Source of the DNA: Flavobacterium marginilacus | GTDB taxonomy: Bacteria > Bacteroidota > Bacteroidia > Flavobacteriales > Flavobacteriaceae | Reading direction: 5' to 3' | NCBI RefSeq assembly: GCF_026870155.1 | Contig: NZ_CP113975.1 | Coordinates: forward strand, 2,108,001 to 2,172,000 | Length of the DNA: 64,000 nucleotides | Part shown: positions 52,298-63,007 of the stretch, piece by piece | Position numbering within the stretch: position 1 is the stretch's first letter | How the letters are laid out: each line of letters opens with the position of its first letter | Made by a program: the position numbers and the translations under genes | Notes under the pieces: model-generated | The model's database searches: none | What the model was told of the DNA's origin: nothing | The model's input: the letters and a program-made list of their open reading frames with translations, nothing else

Positions 52298-54598
52298 ATG
52301 AAACAATTATACACCTCTTTGTTATTAATGATTGGCTTATATACGGCTCATTCGCAAACTATAAACAACAAAATAAAAGATAGCATTGCTAAAGATTCTA
52401 TCGAAATGAAAACTGGTAGAAACGAATTGCAAACTGTTGAAATCATAGGTCGTACCTCCAAAAAATACAATAGCGATTATTCTTTTTCAGCCACAAAAAC
52501 AGCATCACTTAATAAAGACATCCCCCAATCCATATCGACCATAACCAAAGAATTGATTGCCGACAAAGGCGCATTTTATCTAGCCGATGCCGTAAAAATG
52601 GCAAGTGGTGTAATTCCTGCCAGTTTTTACAATCAATATACCATTCGAGGTATAAGCCAAAATGAAGAGGGACAAATCATCAACGGTATGCGAACGCACC
52701 AATACTATTTTCTGCAACCATTAACCAATAATATAGAACGAGTTGAAGTGATTAAAGGCCCTTCGAGTGCTACTTTTTCATCCGTAGATCCTGGAGGAAG
52801 CGTCAATTTGGTTACCAAAAAACCATTGGCTGTTAATAGAAAAGAAGTGAGTTTGAGTGCGGGTAGTTTTAGTACTTTTCGAGGGAGTTTAGATTTTACA
52901 GGCCCACTGAATGAAGCTAAAACACTGCTGTACAGAGTAAATGGAGCGTATCAGGAAGCTAAATCGTATCGGGATTTGGTAGGTAATAAATCATTTCTAT
53001 TATCTCCCTCTTTCAGTTACATTCCCAATGAAAAAACAGCTATCAATACCGAATTGATTTTGAGTAATATGACAGGAAACCTAGACCGAGGGCAACCCAT
53101 ATTTGGAGCAGTTGCTGGCGTTACCAGTTTAAACAGCAGTCCCATAAGTTTAAATTTAGGTGCTCCAAATGATTTTTTTGAATCAAAAGATGTGGTCTTT
53201 ATGACGAGTTTAGCACACAAATTCACTTCCAAAATTGGTTTTAATGCTTCGTATATGAAACAATCCTGGACCGAAAATCTTCAGGAACATAGAACTACAA
53301 ATGCTTTTGCAGTAGATATTAACAACAAGCCCGTAACTAGTTTGGCAATGATGCAATTTGTACAGCGTCAGCAGTATTGGAATGTGGATAATTTGAGTAC
53401 TTATTTCAATTTTGATTTAAAAGCAGGGAAACTCAATCATAAATTACTGGTTGGATATGATTTAAGCAGTTGGAACAAAACCAAAGGCGGTGGACAAAAT
53501 GCCGCAAGAGGATATTTATTAAAAGATGGCACTGTAGCCAGCTCTTTTGTGGTAGCCAACTCCGCCAATTATCAAACCATAACTGTGGATGGAGTAGTTA
53601 TGCCAAAACCAAATGTGAACTATTTTAATTTAAACAACCCAAGTTATACCATCCGAAATGTTGAGGATTATTCTTTGAATGTTAGAACCGCCTTGCCAGC
53701 AGCCTTAACCACTACAAATGCTATTTATATTCAGGATCAAATTCAATGGGAAAAATTTACTTTTTTATTAGGTTTGAGAAAAGAATGGTTTGAAGATATT
53801 ACCAATTACGAATCGAACAATGAATTGACGGTTAAAAAAGAAGCTTTATTGCCAAGAATAGGAATTACGTATGCCATTAACAAGGCTATAAATGTTTACA
53901 CCACCTATCTCGAAGGCTATCAGCCACAATCAAACACGGTAACTTTGATGCCACAAACGGGTTCATTACCCGCAGGTAGTCAGTTCGATCCATTAGAAAG
54001 TAATTTGAAAGAAGTTGGTCTGAAAACTACTTTTTTCAACAATACAATGAGTTTTAATGCAGCGGTTTACGAAATCAATCAGCGCAATATTCTGATGAAT
54101 GCCAATGATTCTACTCAACCCGATTTATTGGTAACAAGAGGTTCTGAACGCAGTCGTGGTTTCGAATGTGATCTAGCGGGTTACATCACTCCAAACTGGC
54201 AAATCAATGCTTCTTACAGTTATATCGATGCCAAAATTACAAATGATGCCAATGCAGCATTAATTGGAGAAAGAAAACAAAACACCCCAAAAAACAGTGC
54301 TAACCTTTGGACTCGTTACAATTTCAGTTCAAATTCGGCTCTAAAAGATTTGGGAGTTGGTTTCGGAATGCAATACCAGAGCAGCAAGATTCCTTGGTTT
54401 ACGAGAGCCTTTACGCTTCCTGATTTTACAACTTTTGATGCAGCTTTGTATTATAAACCCAACAAAAGTAATATGCAAATTGCTATCAACGCCGGAAATT
54501 TATTCAATAAAACCTATTGGCTGGGAGCTCAAAACTACTTGCGATTATTTCCTGGTGCGCCACGAAATGTAAGCGTGACCCTGACTTATAAGTTTTAA
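52298..54598 (+). CDS. TonB-dependent receptor of the zinc operon
   Basis: A 766-residue receptor with a signal sequence (ending TAHSQT) and no carboxypeptidase-like domain, unlike the iron receptors here. The plug has LQTVEIIGRTSKK, DIPQSISTITKELI and ERVEVIKGPSSATFSSVDPGG, and the barrel ends VSVTLTYKF. It is of the siderophore-receptor type. Being between an ABC ATPase and its permeases under a Zur-type promoter, it may import a zinc chelate (a zincophore). That ligand is inference. Confidence 0.87.
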   Translation: MKQLYTSLLLMIGLYTAHSQTINNKIKDSIAKDSIEMKTGRNELQTVEIIGRTSKKYNSDYSFSATKTASLNKDIPQSISTITKELIADKGAFYLADAVKMASGVIPASFYNQYTIRGISQNEEGQIINGMRTHQYYFLQPLTNNIERVEVIKGPSSATFSSVDPGGSVNLVTKKPLAVNRKEVSLSAGSFSTFRGSLDFTGPLNEAKTLLYRVNGAYQEAKSYRDLVGNKSFLLSPSFSYIPNEKTAINTELILSNMTGNLDRGQPIFGAVAGVTSLNSSPISLNLGAPNDFFESKDVVFMTSLAHKFTSKIGFNASYMKQSWTENLQEHRTTNAFAVDINNKPVTSLAMMQFVQRQQYWNVDNLSTYFNFDLKAGKLNHKLLVGYDLSSWNKTKGGGQNAARGYLLKDGTVASSFVVANSANYQTITVDGVVMPKPNVNYFNLNNPSYTIRNVEDYSLNVRTALPAALTTTNAIYIQDQIQWEKFTFLLGLRKEWFEDITNYESNNELTVKKEALLPRIGITYAINKAINVYTTYLEGYQPQSNTVTLMPQTGSLPAGSQFDPLESNLKEVGLKTTFFNNTMSFNAAVYEINQRNILMNANDSTQPDLLVTRGSERSRGFECDLAGYITPNWQINASYSYIDAKITNDANAALIGERKQNTPKNSANLWTRYNFSSNSALKDLGVGFGMQYQSSKIPWFTRAFTLPDFTTFDAALYYKPNKSNMQIAINAGNLFNKTYWLGAQNYLRLFPGAPRNVSVTLTYKF

Positions 54599-54609
54599 TT
54601 GATTTAGCT

Positions 54610-56046
54610 ATGTCATTACACGTAGAAAATTTAATAGCCTCACATTTTAGAAAATCTGTTTTTAAAAATCAGGCTGTTTATATCATCACTATTTTTATTG
54701 GTATTTTATTGCTTTATGCTGCATTTTCGGGTTGGAAAAATTACACGAACCAAAATGAAACCAGCGAAAAATACCAACACGAATCCAGAGAAGACTGGTT
54801 GAAAAATCCAGATAAAAATCCGCATAGAATGGCACATTACGGAAACTTTGCTTTTCGTAAAAGTACCTCGTTAAGCGTTTTTGAATTTGGAATGGAACCG
54901 TTTTTCGGGAATGCCATATTTCTGGAGGCACACAAACAAAATACAGCCAATTTTTCGGAAGCTGGATTCTCAAACAGTATGCTTCGTTTTGGAGAAATCA
55001 GCATTGCGATGGTTTTACAAATTTTATTACCGCTGTTAATTTTCTTCTTGGGATTTAATTCGATTGCCTACGAAAGAGAAAATGGAACTTTAAAACTTCT
55101 TTTAAGTCAAGGGATTAATTGGAAACAGCTTTTGCTGGGCAAAACTATAGGAATTGCATCTGTTGTTATGATACTTTTTATTCCAACCATAATGGTTTTG
55201 GTTTTTGTTTGGCTATTGCTTCAAAATTTTACAATTTCGGCAGATGAAACGATTAAAATGGTGTTGTTTGTTTTCTTTCATTTTATCTATCTGATTTTCT
55301 TTTGTGCAATTGCCGTTTTAATTTCTGCTTCAAGCAAAACGGCAAAAAAAGCGTTGGTTTCGTTGATCGGAATCTGGTTGATTTTTACCATAATTCTGCC
55401 AAGAACTACGCAGGCAGTTGGCGCTTATATTTTTGAAGCCCCATCTAAAATACAATTCAACAGCGATATCGAAAAAGACATTCTCAAACAAGGCGACAGT
55501 CACAACCCCAATGATACATATTATAAAGCGATAAAAGATTCATTGCTTCTAACTTACAAAGTAGATTCGGTTCAAAAATTGCCTTTCAATTATTCTGGCT
55601 TTATTATGACCGAAGGCGAAAAAATAAGTTCGAATATTTACAACAAACATCTGGAAAGCTTGCTTGAAATTTATAAAAAACAGAACAGCTTTTCAAAAAC
55701 AGTTTCGTTTATAAATCCCTATATCGCGATGAAAAATTTATCGATGGGATTATCGAATACCGATTATGATTCGTACATCGATTTTCAAAAAAAAGCCGAA
55801 GCGTATCGCTACACAATGGCACAAAAAATGAACGCTTTGCAAATCAAATATATCAGTAATGATAAAAGTAAACCGGATGCAATTGATAAAAATCATTGGG
55901 CTGACGTACCCGAATTTCATTATGAGCCAAAAGGAATTTGGGATGTTTTAAAAAGCGAAATCATTTCTGTTATTTCTATTATTCTTTGGATTAGCCTGCT
56001 GTTTATCTTTATTAAAATTGCCGCTAAAAACCTAAAAGCCATTTAA
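54610..56046 (+). CDS. ABC-2 type permease, DUF3526 group
   Basis: A 478-residue membrane protein with one N-terminal helix (AVYIITIFIGILLLYAAFSG), a periplasmic insert, then five or six helices from about residue 135, including NSIAYERENGTLKLLLSQGI, the cytoplasmic loop usual in this group. A second extracytoplasmic insert lies before the last helix. It pairs with the next permease, whose start is 1 bp after its stop. Confidence 0.85.
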   Translation: MSLHVENLIASHFRKSVFKNQAVYIITIFIGILLLYAAFSGWKNYTNQNETSEKYQHESREDWLKNPDKNPHRMAHYGNFAFRKSTSLSVFEFGMEPFFGNAIFLEAHKQNTANFSEAGFSNSMLRFGEISIAMVLQILLPLLIFFLGFNSIAYERENGTLKLLLSQGINWKQLLLGKTIGIASVVMILFIPTIMVLVFVWLLLQNFTISADETIKMVLFVFFHFIYLIFFCAIAVLISASSKTAKKALVSLIGIWLIFTIILPRTTQAVGAYIFEAPSKIQFNSDIEKDILKQGDSHNPNDTYYKAIKDSLLLTYKVDSVQKLPFNYSGFIMTEGEKISSNIYNKHLESLLEIYKKQNSFSKTVSFINPYIAMKNLSMGLSNTDYDSYIDFQKKAEAYRYTMAQKMNALQIKYISNDKSKPDAIDKNHWADVPEFHYEPKGIWDVLKSEIISVISIILWISLLFIFIKIAAKNLKAI

Positions 56047-56047
56047 T

Positions 56048-57403
56048 ATGTTAGCATTATTATTTAAAAATTTCATACGATCGAAAGGAACAAAAATTGG
56101 GTTGCTTTTTTTGTTGCTTATCGGGTTCATAAGCCTTTTAATTGGTCATCAGTTCCAACAAAAGCAAAGCCAAAATATAGTAGAAGTGGCAAGGTATCAA
56201 AAAGAACATATTGCGAGAAATGCGTCTTATCATTCAGACGAAATGGGACTACTGCTCTATTATATCAAGTTTTCATTGGTCAATAAAACGTTCCCGATAA
56301 ACAGTCTGGCCATTGGGCAGCGGGATGTCAATCCGTCAATACAAAGTGTTACTATTCGGGGTTTGGAAGGTCAGAAATACGATTCGGAATTAAATAATCC
56401 GAATAATTTGATGTTAGGAAATATCGATTTTAGTTTTGTACTCGTTTATCTTTTTCCGCTTCTGATTATTGCATTTACCTATAACATTGTTTCCGAAGAA
56501 AAAGAGTCCGGAACCTGGAAAATTGTGGCTACGCAAAGCAACAATACCTTTTTATTTATTCTGAAATTATTCTATATCCGTATTTTAAGTTTGATTGTAT
56601 TGTTGACAATTGTACTTTTTGTTGCAGTTTTCTTTTTACAAATTCCATTTGACCAATCCCTTTTTACTTTTTACATCATCAGTATTTTGTACCTACTTTT
56701 TTGGTTTGCAGTTTGTTTTTACATTGTTTCGCTTCAAAAAAATTCCAATTTCAATGCCGTAATTTTATTAACGATCTGGTTGTTTCTGATTATTATTCTC
56801 CCAGCTACAATCAACACATACATCGTGAATAAATATCCTGTTCCCGAAGCGTTAGAACTGACTTTGAAACAACGAAATGCCTATCATGAAAAATGGGATA
56901 TGGATAAAAAAGCTACGATGGAGAAATTCTACCAGCATTATCCACAATTCAAAATTTATCCCTTACCAAAAGAGGAATTTAGCTGGTTGTGGTATTATGC
57001 GATGCAACAAATGGGCGATGATGAATCGGCGGTTCAATCACAAGAATTAGCTACAAAATTAAAACAAAGAAACAGCATCAGCCAAAGCATTACACAATTT
57101 ATACCCACATTACATACTCAAATACTACTGAATGAATTGGCAAAAGCCGATTTAGGAAACCAACTGCTATTCCTGCAAGAAACCCTGAAGTTTCACGAAA
57201 AATTGCGTTTGTATTTTTATCCAAAAATATTTGATAATGCTCCAGTAAACAAAGAAAAATGGGAGAATTTTAAAGTAGAAACTTTTATTGACGCTTCAAA
57301 AATCGATTTTTTTAAATCAATTTTTCCATTGCTAATTTTCAATTTAGTATTGATTATTCTAGGTTGGCTGAATTTTAGAAACACAAAAAAACAATCCTTT
57401 TAA
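56048..57403 (+). CDS. ABC-2 type permease, DUF3526 group
   Basis: A 451-residue permease related to the previous one: FIRSKGTKIGLLFLLLIGFISLL, then VSEEKESGTWKIVATQSN in the loop and four more helices, with a large insert before the last helix. The two differ enough to be a heterodimer. The ATPase at 51580 is the likely motor. It is followed by the COG0523 gene 11 bp later. Confidence 0.85.
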   Translation: MLALLFKNFIRSKGTKIGLLFLLLIGFISLLIGHQFQQKQSQNIVEVARYQKEHIARNASYHSDEMGLLLYYIKFSLVNKTFPINSLAIGQRDVNPSIQSVTIRGLEGQKYDSELNNPNNLMLGNIDFSFVLVYLFPLLIIAFTYNIVSEEKESGTWKIVATQSNNTFLFILKLFYIRILSLIVLLTIVLFVAVFFLQIPFDQSLFTFYIISILYLLFWFAVCFYIVSLQKNSNFNAVILLTIWLFLIIILPATINTYIVNKYPVPEALELTLKQRNAYHEKWDMDKKATMEKFYQHYPQFKIYPLPKEEFSWLWYYAMQQMGDDESAVQSQELATKLKQRNSISQSITQFIPTLHTQILLNELAKADLGNQLLFLQETLKFHEKLRLYFYPKIFDNAPVNKEKWENFKVETFIDASKIDFFKSIFPLLIFNLVLIILGWLNFRNTKKQSF

Positions 57404-57414
57404 TATAGAAAACA

Positions 57415-58653
57415 ATGAAAAAACTTCCCGTAACCGTACTATCAGGATTTCTTGGAGCAGGAAAAACAACCTTACTCAATCACATTCTTCACAACAAAGA
57501 AGGATTGAAAGTTGCTGTAATCGTTAATGATATGAGCGAAGTCAATGTAGATGCTAATTTGGTTAAAGCCGAAATGACGCTCTCTCGTACCGAAGAAAAG
57601 TTAGTAGAAATGAGTAACGGCTGTATTTGTTGCACCCTACGAGAAGATTTGATGATTGAAGTAGAAAAACTCGCCAAAGAAAACCGTTTTGATTATTTAT
57701 TGATAGAAAGCACAGGCATTAGCGAACCCATTCCGGTAGCACAAACTTTTACGTTTGTAAACGAAGACGAAAATATCGATTTATCACGTTTTAGTTATAT
57801 CGATACGATGGTAACGGTGGTGGATGCTTTCAACTTTTTTAAAGATTTTGGTTCTGCTAAAACACTAGAAGACATCAAAGCGACCAACATCGAAAATGAC
57901 AATCGAACCATTGTAAATCTACTGGTGGATCAGGTAGAATTTGCCAATGTCATTATCCTTAACAAAACCGATTTAGTAACCGAAAGCCAATTAGAAACCC
58001 TAAAAGCGTCTATTCATAAACTGAATCCAGTAGCCAAAATTCTTTGTTCGGAATTAGGAAAAGTCAATCCAAACGAAATCATCAACACCGGATTATTCAA
58101 TTACGAAGAAGCCGAAAATTCCGCTGGCTGGATTCGGGAATTGGAAGGCATCCACTCACCCGAAACCGAAGAATATGGCATTAGTTCGTTTGTCTTTAGA
58201 AGCGAAAAACCTTTTCATCCGTATCGATTTTGGAATTTTATTTCGGAAGATTTTCCGCCAACCATCATCCGTAGCAAAGGTTTGTTTTGGATGGCATCAC
58301 GCCCAGAGCAAGCCATCAACTGGAGTCAGGCTGGCGGTTCTATGAAAGCCGAAAGTGCAGGCGTTTGGTGGGCAAGTATGCCTTTAAGCGAACGTGAAAA
58401 CTTTAATAATTTTGTCGAAAACCAAGAAATTATTGAAGAACGCTGGACACTAGATTATGGCGATCGACTAAACGAATTGGTATTCATCGGTATTTCTTTT
58501 GACGAAAAAGAAGTGCGCCAAGAACTAGAAAACTGCCTTTGCACCGCTGATGAAATTATGGATTTGCAAGATGGTTTTTTCTCCAACAAAGACCCTTTTC
58601 CTATCCCTAGAGCTACTAGCACAACCACAGAAACTGCTTTTTTACACGATTAA
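57415..58653 (+). CDS. COG0523 GTPase with full CobW C-terminal domain, putative zinc metallochaperone
   Basis: A 412-residue protein with GFLGAGKTT (11-19), the metal motif GCICC (Cys70, Cys72, Cys73), NKTD as G4 site, and a long CobW_C domain (from ~265) with [13 protein letters not shown]. It is like YciC/ZigA-type proteins of low-zinc regulons. It ends the second Zur-type operon, where the first operon has its COG0523 second in order. The longer C-terminus and different sequence suggest other clients than the protein at 16224. Confidence 0.88.
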   Translation: MKKLPVTVLSGFLGAGKTTLLNHILHNKEGLKVAVIVNDMSEVNVDANLVKAEMTLSRTEEKLVEMSNGCICCTLREDLMIEVEKLAKENRFDYLLIESTGISEPIPVAQTFTFVNEDENIDLSRFSYIDTMVTVVDAFNFFKDFGSAKTLEDIKATNIENDNRTIVNLLVDQVEFANVIILNKTDLVTESQLETLKASIHKLNPVAKILCSELGKVNPNEIINTGLFNYEEAENSAGWIRELEGIHSPETEEYGISSFVFRSEKPFHPYRFWNFISEDFPPTIIRSKGLFWMASRPEQAINWSQAGGSMKAESAGVWWASMPLSERENFNNFVENQEIIEERWTLDYGDRLNELVFIGISFDEKEVRQELENCLCTADEIMDLQDGFFSNKDPFPIPRATSTTTETAFLHD

Positions 58654-58690
58654 CTTTTTTCAAAATCATAGTTTTTTGTTTTAGTTGGTA

Positions 58691-58723
58691 GAACGGTTCA
58701 TTATAATAATGAGCCGTTTTTTC
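58691..58723 (+). terminator. Rho-independent terminator at the end of the second zinc operon
   Basis: AACGGTTCATTAT pairs with ATAATGAGCCGTT around a very short loop (one G-U pair), followed by a T run. It ends 70 bp after the COG0523 stop codon. Confidence 0.8.
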
Positions 58724-58810
58724 AGATTCTATTAGATTTGTAATAGTTTTTAAGATTGTTCTTTTTTACAACTAAAATTTATAATATATTTCTTTTAGTT
58801 ATATTAATGA

Positions 58811-59794
58811 CTACTCTTTTATGGCACTAGGAACTATTCCATATTTTTTTTTGAAGGCTGTAGTAAAATGTTGAGGGTTTTTATATCCAATTAATTCAGA
58901 CACCTGATTAACTGCGTAACCTTCCTCAAGGAGCATTTTTTTTGCAAGTTCCATTTTTTCATCATTGATTAATCCAAAAACCGTTGTTCCAAAGACTTCT
59001 TTGAAGCCTTTTTTCAGCGTAAACTCATTCGTGCCAACTTGGTGTGCTAGCGTAATGAGTGAACAAGGAGTGTTTAAATTCGCTAAAATAAGTTCTTTTG
59101 CATTGTGCATTTTTTCTATATCCTTTTTTTTCAGAGAACAAAATACTTCGCATTCGTGTTCACTCATTTGTTCTAATTGTAAAAGGAGTAATTCAATAAC
59201 TTTGGCTTGAATTAGCATTTTTTTGAATATTCCTTTTCGATTGCAACTGATAATTTCATTTATTACAGAATGCATTTTAACGGTTATTCTCAAATTATGT
59301 TTGTTGAGAAAGCCTGTAGTTTTTTTATTAATTATTTTTGCAAAATTTTTAAATAATACGCCTTGTTCCGGTAAAAAATTTGCAAAAAATTGAGGAAGTA
59401 AATTTACTTCAAAAATTTGCAATCCTGTGTCAGGACTCCATATCATTTCCCCTTTAAATTGATTGGCGTAAATAATATTATGCTGATTAATACCAAATTC
59501 TATGCTCTTTTTGGTGTCATTACAAATGGACTGACTGTTTCCTGACAGCGCAAAATGCATCTCAACGGTTTCCATATCAGTATCTACTTGGATAATAGTA
59601 GTTTTGGCTACCTCTATATTGCCGTAGCCAATATGTATTCCATCAAAGTATAATTCTTTATATTCTCCTTTTCCAAAAAAAAAATCATTCTTATGGGTTA
59701 CTTCCACAATATCTGATTGGTTAGTAATTGAACCATTTTGACTAGATTCTAAAAATATTTCTCCTAGGTCTGCACTATGCAATCGTATTTTCAT
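58811..59794 (-). CDS. AraC-family regulator, PchR-like
   Basis: A 327-residue protein with an N-terminal sensory region and a C-terminal AraC domain (SLITLAHQVGTNEFTLKKGF then VSELIGYKNPQHFTTAFKKKYG). It is similar in the HTH to the regulator at 45279. It is divergent from the TonB receptor at 59905, its likely target, with a candidate Fur-type palindrome in between. Confidence 0.87.
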   Translation of the reverse strand: MKIRLHSADLGEIFLESSQNGSITNQSDIVEVTHKNDFFFGKGEYKELYFDGIHIGYGNIEVAKTTIIQVDTDMETVEMHFALSGNSQSICNDTKKSIEFGINQHNIIYANQFKGEMIWSPDTGLQIFEVNLLPQFFANFLPEQGVLFKNFAKIINKKTTGFLNKHNLRITVKMHSVINEIISCNRKGIFKKMLIQAKVIELLLLQLEQMSEHECEVFCSLKKKDIEKMHNAKELILANLNTPCSLITLAHQVGTNEFTLKKGFKEVFGTTVFGLINDEKMELAKKMLLEEGYAVNQVSELIGYKNPQHFTTAFKKKYGIVPSAIKE

Positions 59795-59875
59795 TTTTTC
59801 CGTATTACGTAGGTTTTATTCCTTTTGGCGTACGCTGTTCTGTTTATCTAAAAGTAACTTCGCAAAGTTAAAAAA

Positions 59876-59898
59876 TTATTTATAAACATTCTAAATAA
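59876..59898. promoter_or_regulatory. AT-rich palindrome before the receptor, candidate Fur box
   Basis: TTATTTA and TAAATAA are separated by 9 nt (TAAACATTC) and end 6 bp before the GTG start at 59905. It resembles the sites at 39911, 45171 and 49875, but is the weakest of them. Confidence 0.35.
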
Positions 59899-59904
59899 GT
59901 CGTC

Positions 59905-62061
59905 GTGAAAATTATTAAATTCAAGAATTCAAAACTATTATACCTATCCTCTGTTCTGTTTTTTACCCAAATTATAAATGCCCAGGATACAATTCCTATT
60001 TCAAAACAAAATGTACTCGATGAAGTTACCGTTTATGGAGAAAAAAGGGAAAATAAAGTACAAAAAACAGCCACTCCAATTACGGTTATTGATGAAAAAA
60101 AAATAAAAAACAGTGTTATTCAATCCTTAAATGATATTTCAGGATTTGCGCCAAATCTTTATGTTTCAAATGCTGGAAGTCCAACACTTAATTTTATATC
60201 CTTGAGAGGAATTTTTCAATTTAGTGCCACTTCTTCATTGGTAGGGGTCAGTTTAGATGATGTTCCTATTCTAAATGCCTATTCTATGTCTAGTCAGATT
60301 GAGAATATAGAACGCATAGAAATTCTTAGAGGGCCACAAAGTACCTTGTACGGCGGAAATGCTTTTGGTGGTATAATTGCAATAACTACAAAAAAACCAA
60401 CCAATGTTTTTCACACTTTTGGCGAGGTAGGTGTTGGAAATTATAATTTACTGCGCACAAAAGCTGGGGCATCTGGAGCAATTATAAAGGATAAACTTTT
60501 TGCGGGAGCTTCACTATATCACAATGGTCTTGCGGGGATTTATTACAACACTACTCTGAATGGAAATTATGATAAAACACAAAATACAGGTGGTAATATT
60601 TTTTTGAAATATGTTGGAAATAATGGGTTTTCATTGCGATTAAATTCCAGAATTGAATACAATAATTTGAAAGGAATTTTTCCCTATGTGAATACAAAAG
60701 AAGAAGCTTTTGACACACCATACACCAATAGTGCTAATGGAAAAAATGTTGAAAAACGAACCTTATTTACTAACTCTCTTTTGGCAAAATACGAAACAGA
60801 CAAACATATTTTCTCGTCTGTTAGTGGTTACACCTTCCTAAATGATAAATATGACGATTATGATGTCGATTTTACGAAATATGATTGGTTTAAATTCACA
60901 CAAAATGACCCTATAAACACTTTTACGCAAGAGTTTAAAATAGCCACCAAAAATCAAGACAAATTGCGGTATGTAATGGGATTGTATGGTTTTCTGGATG
61001 ATCATTACAATACAGAAACACGAACGTTTGTTGGTAGCGATGCGGTGGCTTTGGGGTCCAATTATGCAAGTGCGCCTTTTAGTACAGGAAATCAATCTAC
61101 CAGAAAAGAATACGGATTAGCCGTTTACACCAATATAAATTATGCCCTTACCGATAAACTGGATGTTATTGCTGGACTGCGATTAGATTATTCTTGGAGA
61201 GAAATGGTATTAAAAGGAGATTTTATAAAAGAACCCTATCCACCTATGATGAATCCAGAAAAAAACTTCTCTGGAAAAGATGTAGCAATTTCTCCAAGGC
61301 TCGGTTTTGCTTACAAATTAAAAGATGATTTTTTGTTGTTTGCTAATTATTCAAGAGGATTTAATCCCGGCGGTTTGAATCAATACACTACAAACCCAAA
61401 TTATACTTCCTACAAACCACAGTATTTAAACACTTTTGAGATAGGACAAAAATCACAATGGCTTGGCAATAAATTTAGAACAAACACCACCTTTTTTTAC
61501 AGTATATGGAATGATCAACAGCAAACGGGTTTTTTGCCTCCTGATTATTTAGAACAAGCAATTACAAACAACGGAAAACTTAATTTGTATGGTGCTGAAG
61601 CTGAAATTTCAGCTCTTATTTTCAAAGGATTTCAAGTGGATTATAATCTAGGATTCACGCAAACAGAATTCAAATCTTTATTGCTTTTGGATCCGAGCAA
61701 TCCAACTACTGTTTTGGATTATAAAGGAAACAAACAGGTTTTTACGCCTAATATTACCTCCACGCTTTCGTTCTCGTATCAACACACTATTTTTAAAAAT
61801 ACCGATATACGATTTACACCAGAATGGAAATATTACGGACAGCAATATATGAATTATTATAATACTGTAGAGCAAGCCCCTTTTCATATCCTCAATGCAA
61901 ATCTAGCTGTAAAACACGGTTGCTGGGAATTGAGTTTCTGGATAAAAAACGCTACAAAAAGTAAATATCTGGCTTTCTTTAATGCATCATCAGCTAGTAA
62001 CGGCTATTCATTGTTAGGTGCGCCTCAAACTTTTGGAACTACACTTAGAGTAGATTTATAA
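59905..62061 (+). CDS. TonB-dependent receptor
   Basis: A 718-residue receptor with a GTG start and a signal sequence ending IINAQDT. There is no carboxypeptidase-like domain. The plug has LDEVTVYGEKRENKVQ, ATPITVIDEKKI and ERIEILRGPQSTLYGGNAFGG; the barrel ends GTTLRVDL, without the usual terminal Phe. The sequence is closer to FyuA/iron-complex receptors than to the paralogues above. It precedes an ABC ATPase and permease on the same strand and faces an AraC regulator. Confidence 0.87.
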   Translation: MKIIKFKNSKLLYLSSVLFFTQIINAQDTIPISKQNVLDEVTVYGEKRENKVQKTATPITVIDEKKIKNSVIQSLNDISGFAPNLYVSNAGSPTLNFISLRGIFQFSATSSLVGVSLDDVPILNAYSMSSQIENIERIEILRGPQSTLYGGNAFGGIIAITTKKPTNVFHTFGEVGVGNYNLLRTKAGASGAIIKDKLFAGASLYHNGLAGIYYNTTLNGNYDKTQNTGGNIFLKYVGNNGFSLRLNSRIEYNNLKGIFPYVNTKEEAFDTPYTNSANGKNVEKRTLFTNSLLAKYETDKHIFSSVSGYTFLNDKYDDYDVDFTKYDWFKFTQNDPINTFTQEFKIATKNQDKLRYVMGLYGFLDDHYNTETRTFVGSDAVALGSNYASAPFSTGNQSTRKEYGLAVYTNINYALTDKLDVIAGLRLDYSWREMVLKGDFIKEPYPPMMNPEKNFSGKDVAISPRLGFAYKLKDDFLLFANYSRGFNPGGLNQYTTNPNYTSYKPQYLNTFEIGQKSQWLGNKFRTNTTFFYSIWNDQQQTGFLPPDYLEQAITNNGKLNLYGAEAEISALIFKGFQVDYNLGFTQTEFKSLLLLDPSNPTTVLDYKGNKQVFTPNITSTLSFSYQHTIFKNTDIRFTPEWKYYGQQYMNYYNTVEQAPFHILNANLAVKHGCWELSFWIKNATKSKYLAFFNASSASNGYSLLGAPQTFGTTLRVDL

Positions 62062-62122
62062 GTAAGAAAAAATCTAAAAAATGAATCAATAGATAGAATA
62101 ATTATCTCATAATAAAAAAAAT

Positions 62123-63007
62123 ATGCAACTCGAAATAAAAAACCTCTCGAAAACCTATTCAAACGGACACAAAGCCCTAGATAATATAAATTTAACGATT
62201 AAAAAAGGAATGTTTGGCTTGCTTGGGCAAAATGGAGCCGGAAAGTCAAGCCTGATGCGAACAATTGCTACTCTGCAAGAAGCTGATTCAGGAAGCATTA
62301 AATTCAATGAAATAGATGTTTTTAAACAGCCCAATGAAATGCGAAAAATAATAGGATACTTACCCCAAGAATTTGGAGTGTACTCTGATGTTTCAGCGAC
62401 AGATTTACTGCGTCATATTGCCCGCTTAAAAGGAATCGAAAACGAAAAGAATATTCTAGAAGTAACGAATTATTTTTTGAATAAAGTTAACTTATGGGAT
62501 TCAAGAAATAAAAAACTAGGAACTTTTTCGGGAGGAATGAAACAGCGTTTTGGCATTGCGCAAGCACTTATTTCAGACCCTAAAATTATAATAGTAGATG
62601 AGCCAACGGCAGGGTTAGATCCTGTAGAACGCAATAGATTTTATGATATTTTGAGTGAAATAGGAGAAAATGCTGTTGTAATCTTATCGACACATATTGT
62701 CGAAGATGTAAACACTTTGTGTAATGATATGGCTATTATTGGCAACGGAAAAGTGCTAATAACCGGAGATCCAGATGATATTGAAATGAGTTTAGAGAAT
62801 AAAATTTGGGAGAAAAAAATTAAAAAAAATGATTTTGAAAAATACAATCAAGAGTATAATATTATTTCTTCACGTATATATAGAGGCGAAGTTATCATCA
62901 CTGTACTGGATCCTGAAATGCCTAATGGTAGCTTTTGGCCAAAAGCAACAAATTTAGAAGACGCCTACTTTTCAGTAATAAATGTTAAAAGAAATCAATA
63001 TGTTTAA
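62123..63007 (+). CDS. ABC transporter ATP-binding protein
   Basis: A 294-residue ATPase with Walker A GQNGAGKSSL, signature FSGGMKQRFG and Walker B IIIVDEPTAGLDP, then a ~70-residue C-terminal extension. It overlaps the next start by 8 bp, so it is coupled to the permease. It follows the receptor by 61 bp. Confidence 0.9.
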   Translation: MQLEIKNLSKTYSNGHKALDNINLTIKKGMFGLLGQNGAGKSSLMRTIATLQEADSGSIKFNEIDVFKQPNEMRKIIGYLPQEFGVYSDVSATDLLRHIARLKGIENEKNILEVTNYFLNKVNLWDSRNKKLGTFSGGMKQRFGIAQALISDPKIIIVDEPTAGLDPVERNRFYDILSEIGENAVVILSTHIVEDVNTLCNDMAIIGNGKVLITGDPDDIEMSLENKIWEKKIKKNDFEKYNQEYNIISSRIYRGEVIITVLDPEMPNGSFWPKATNLEDAYFSVINVKRNQYV

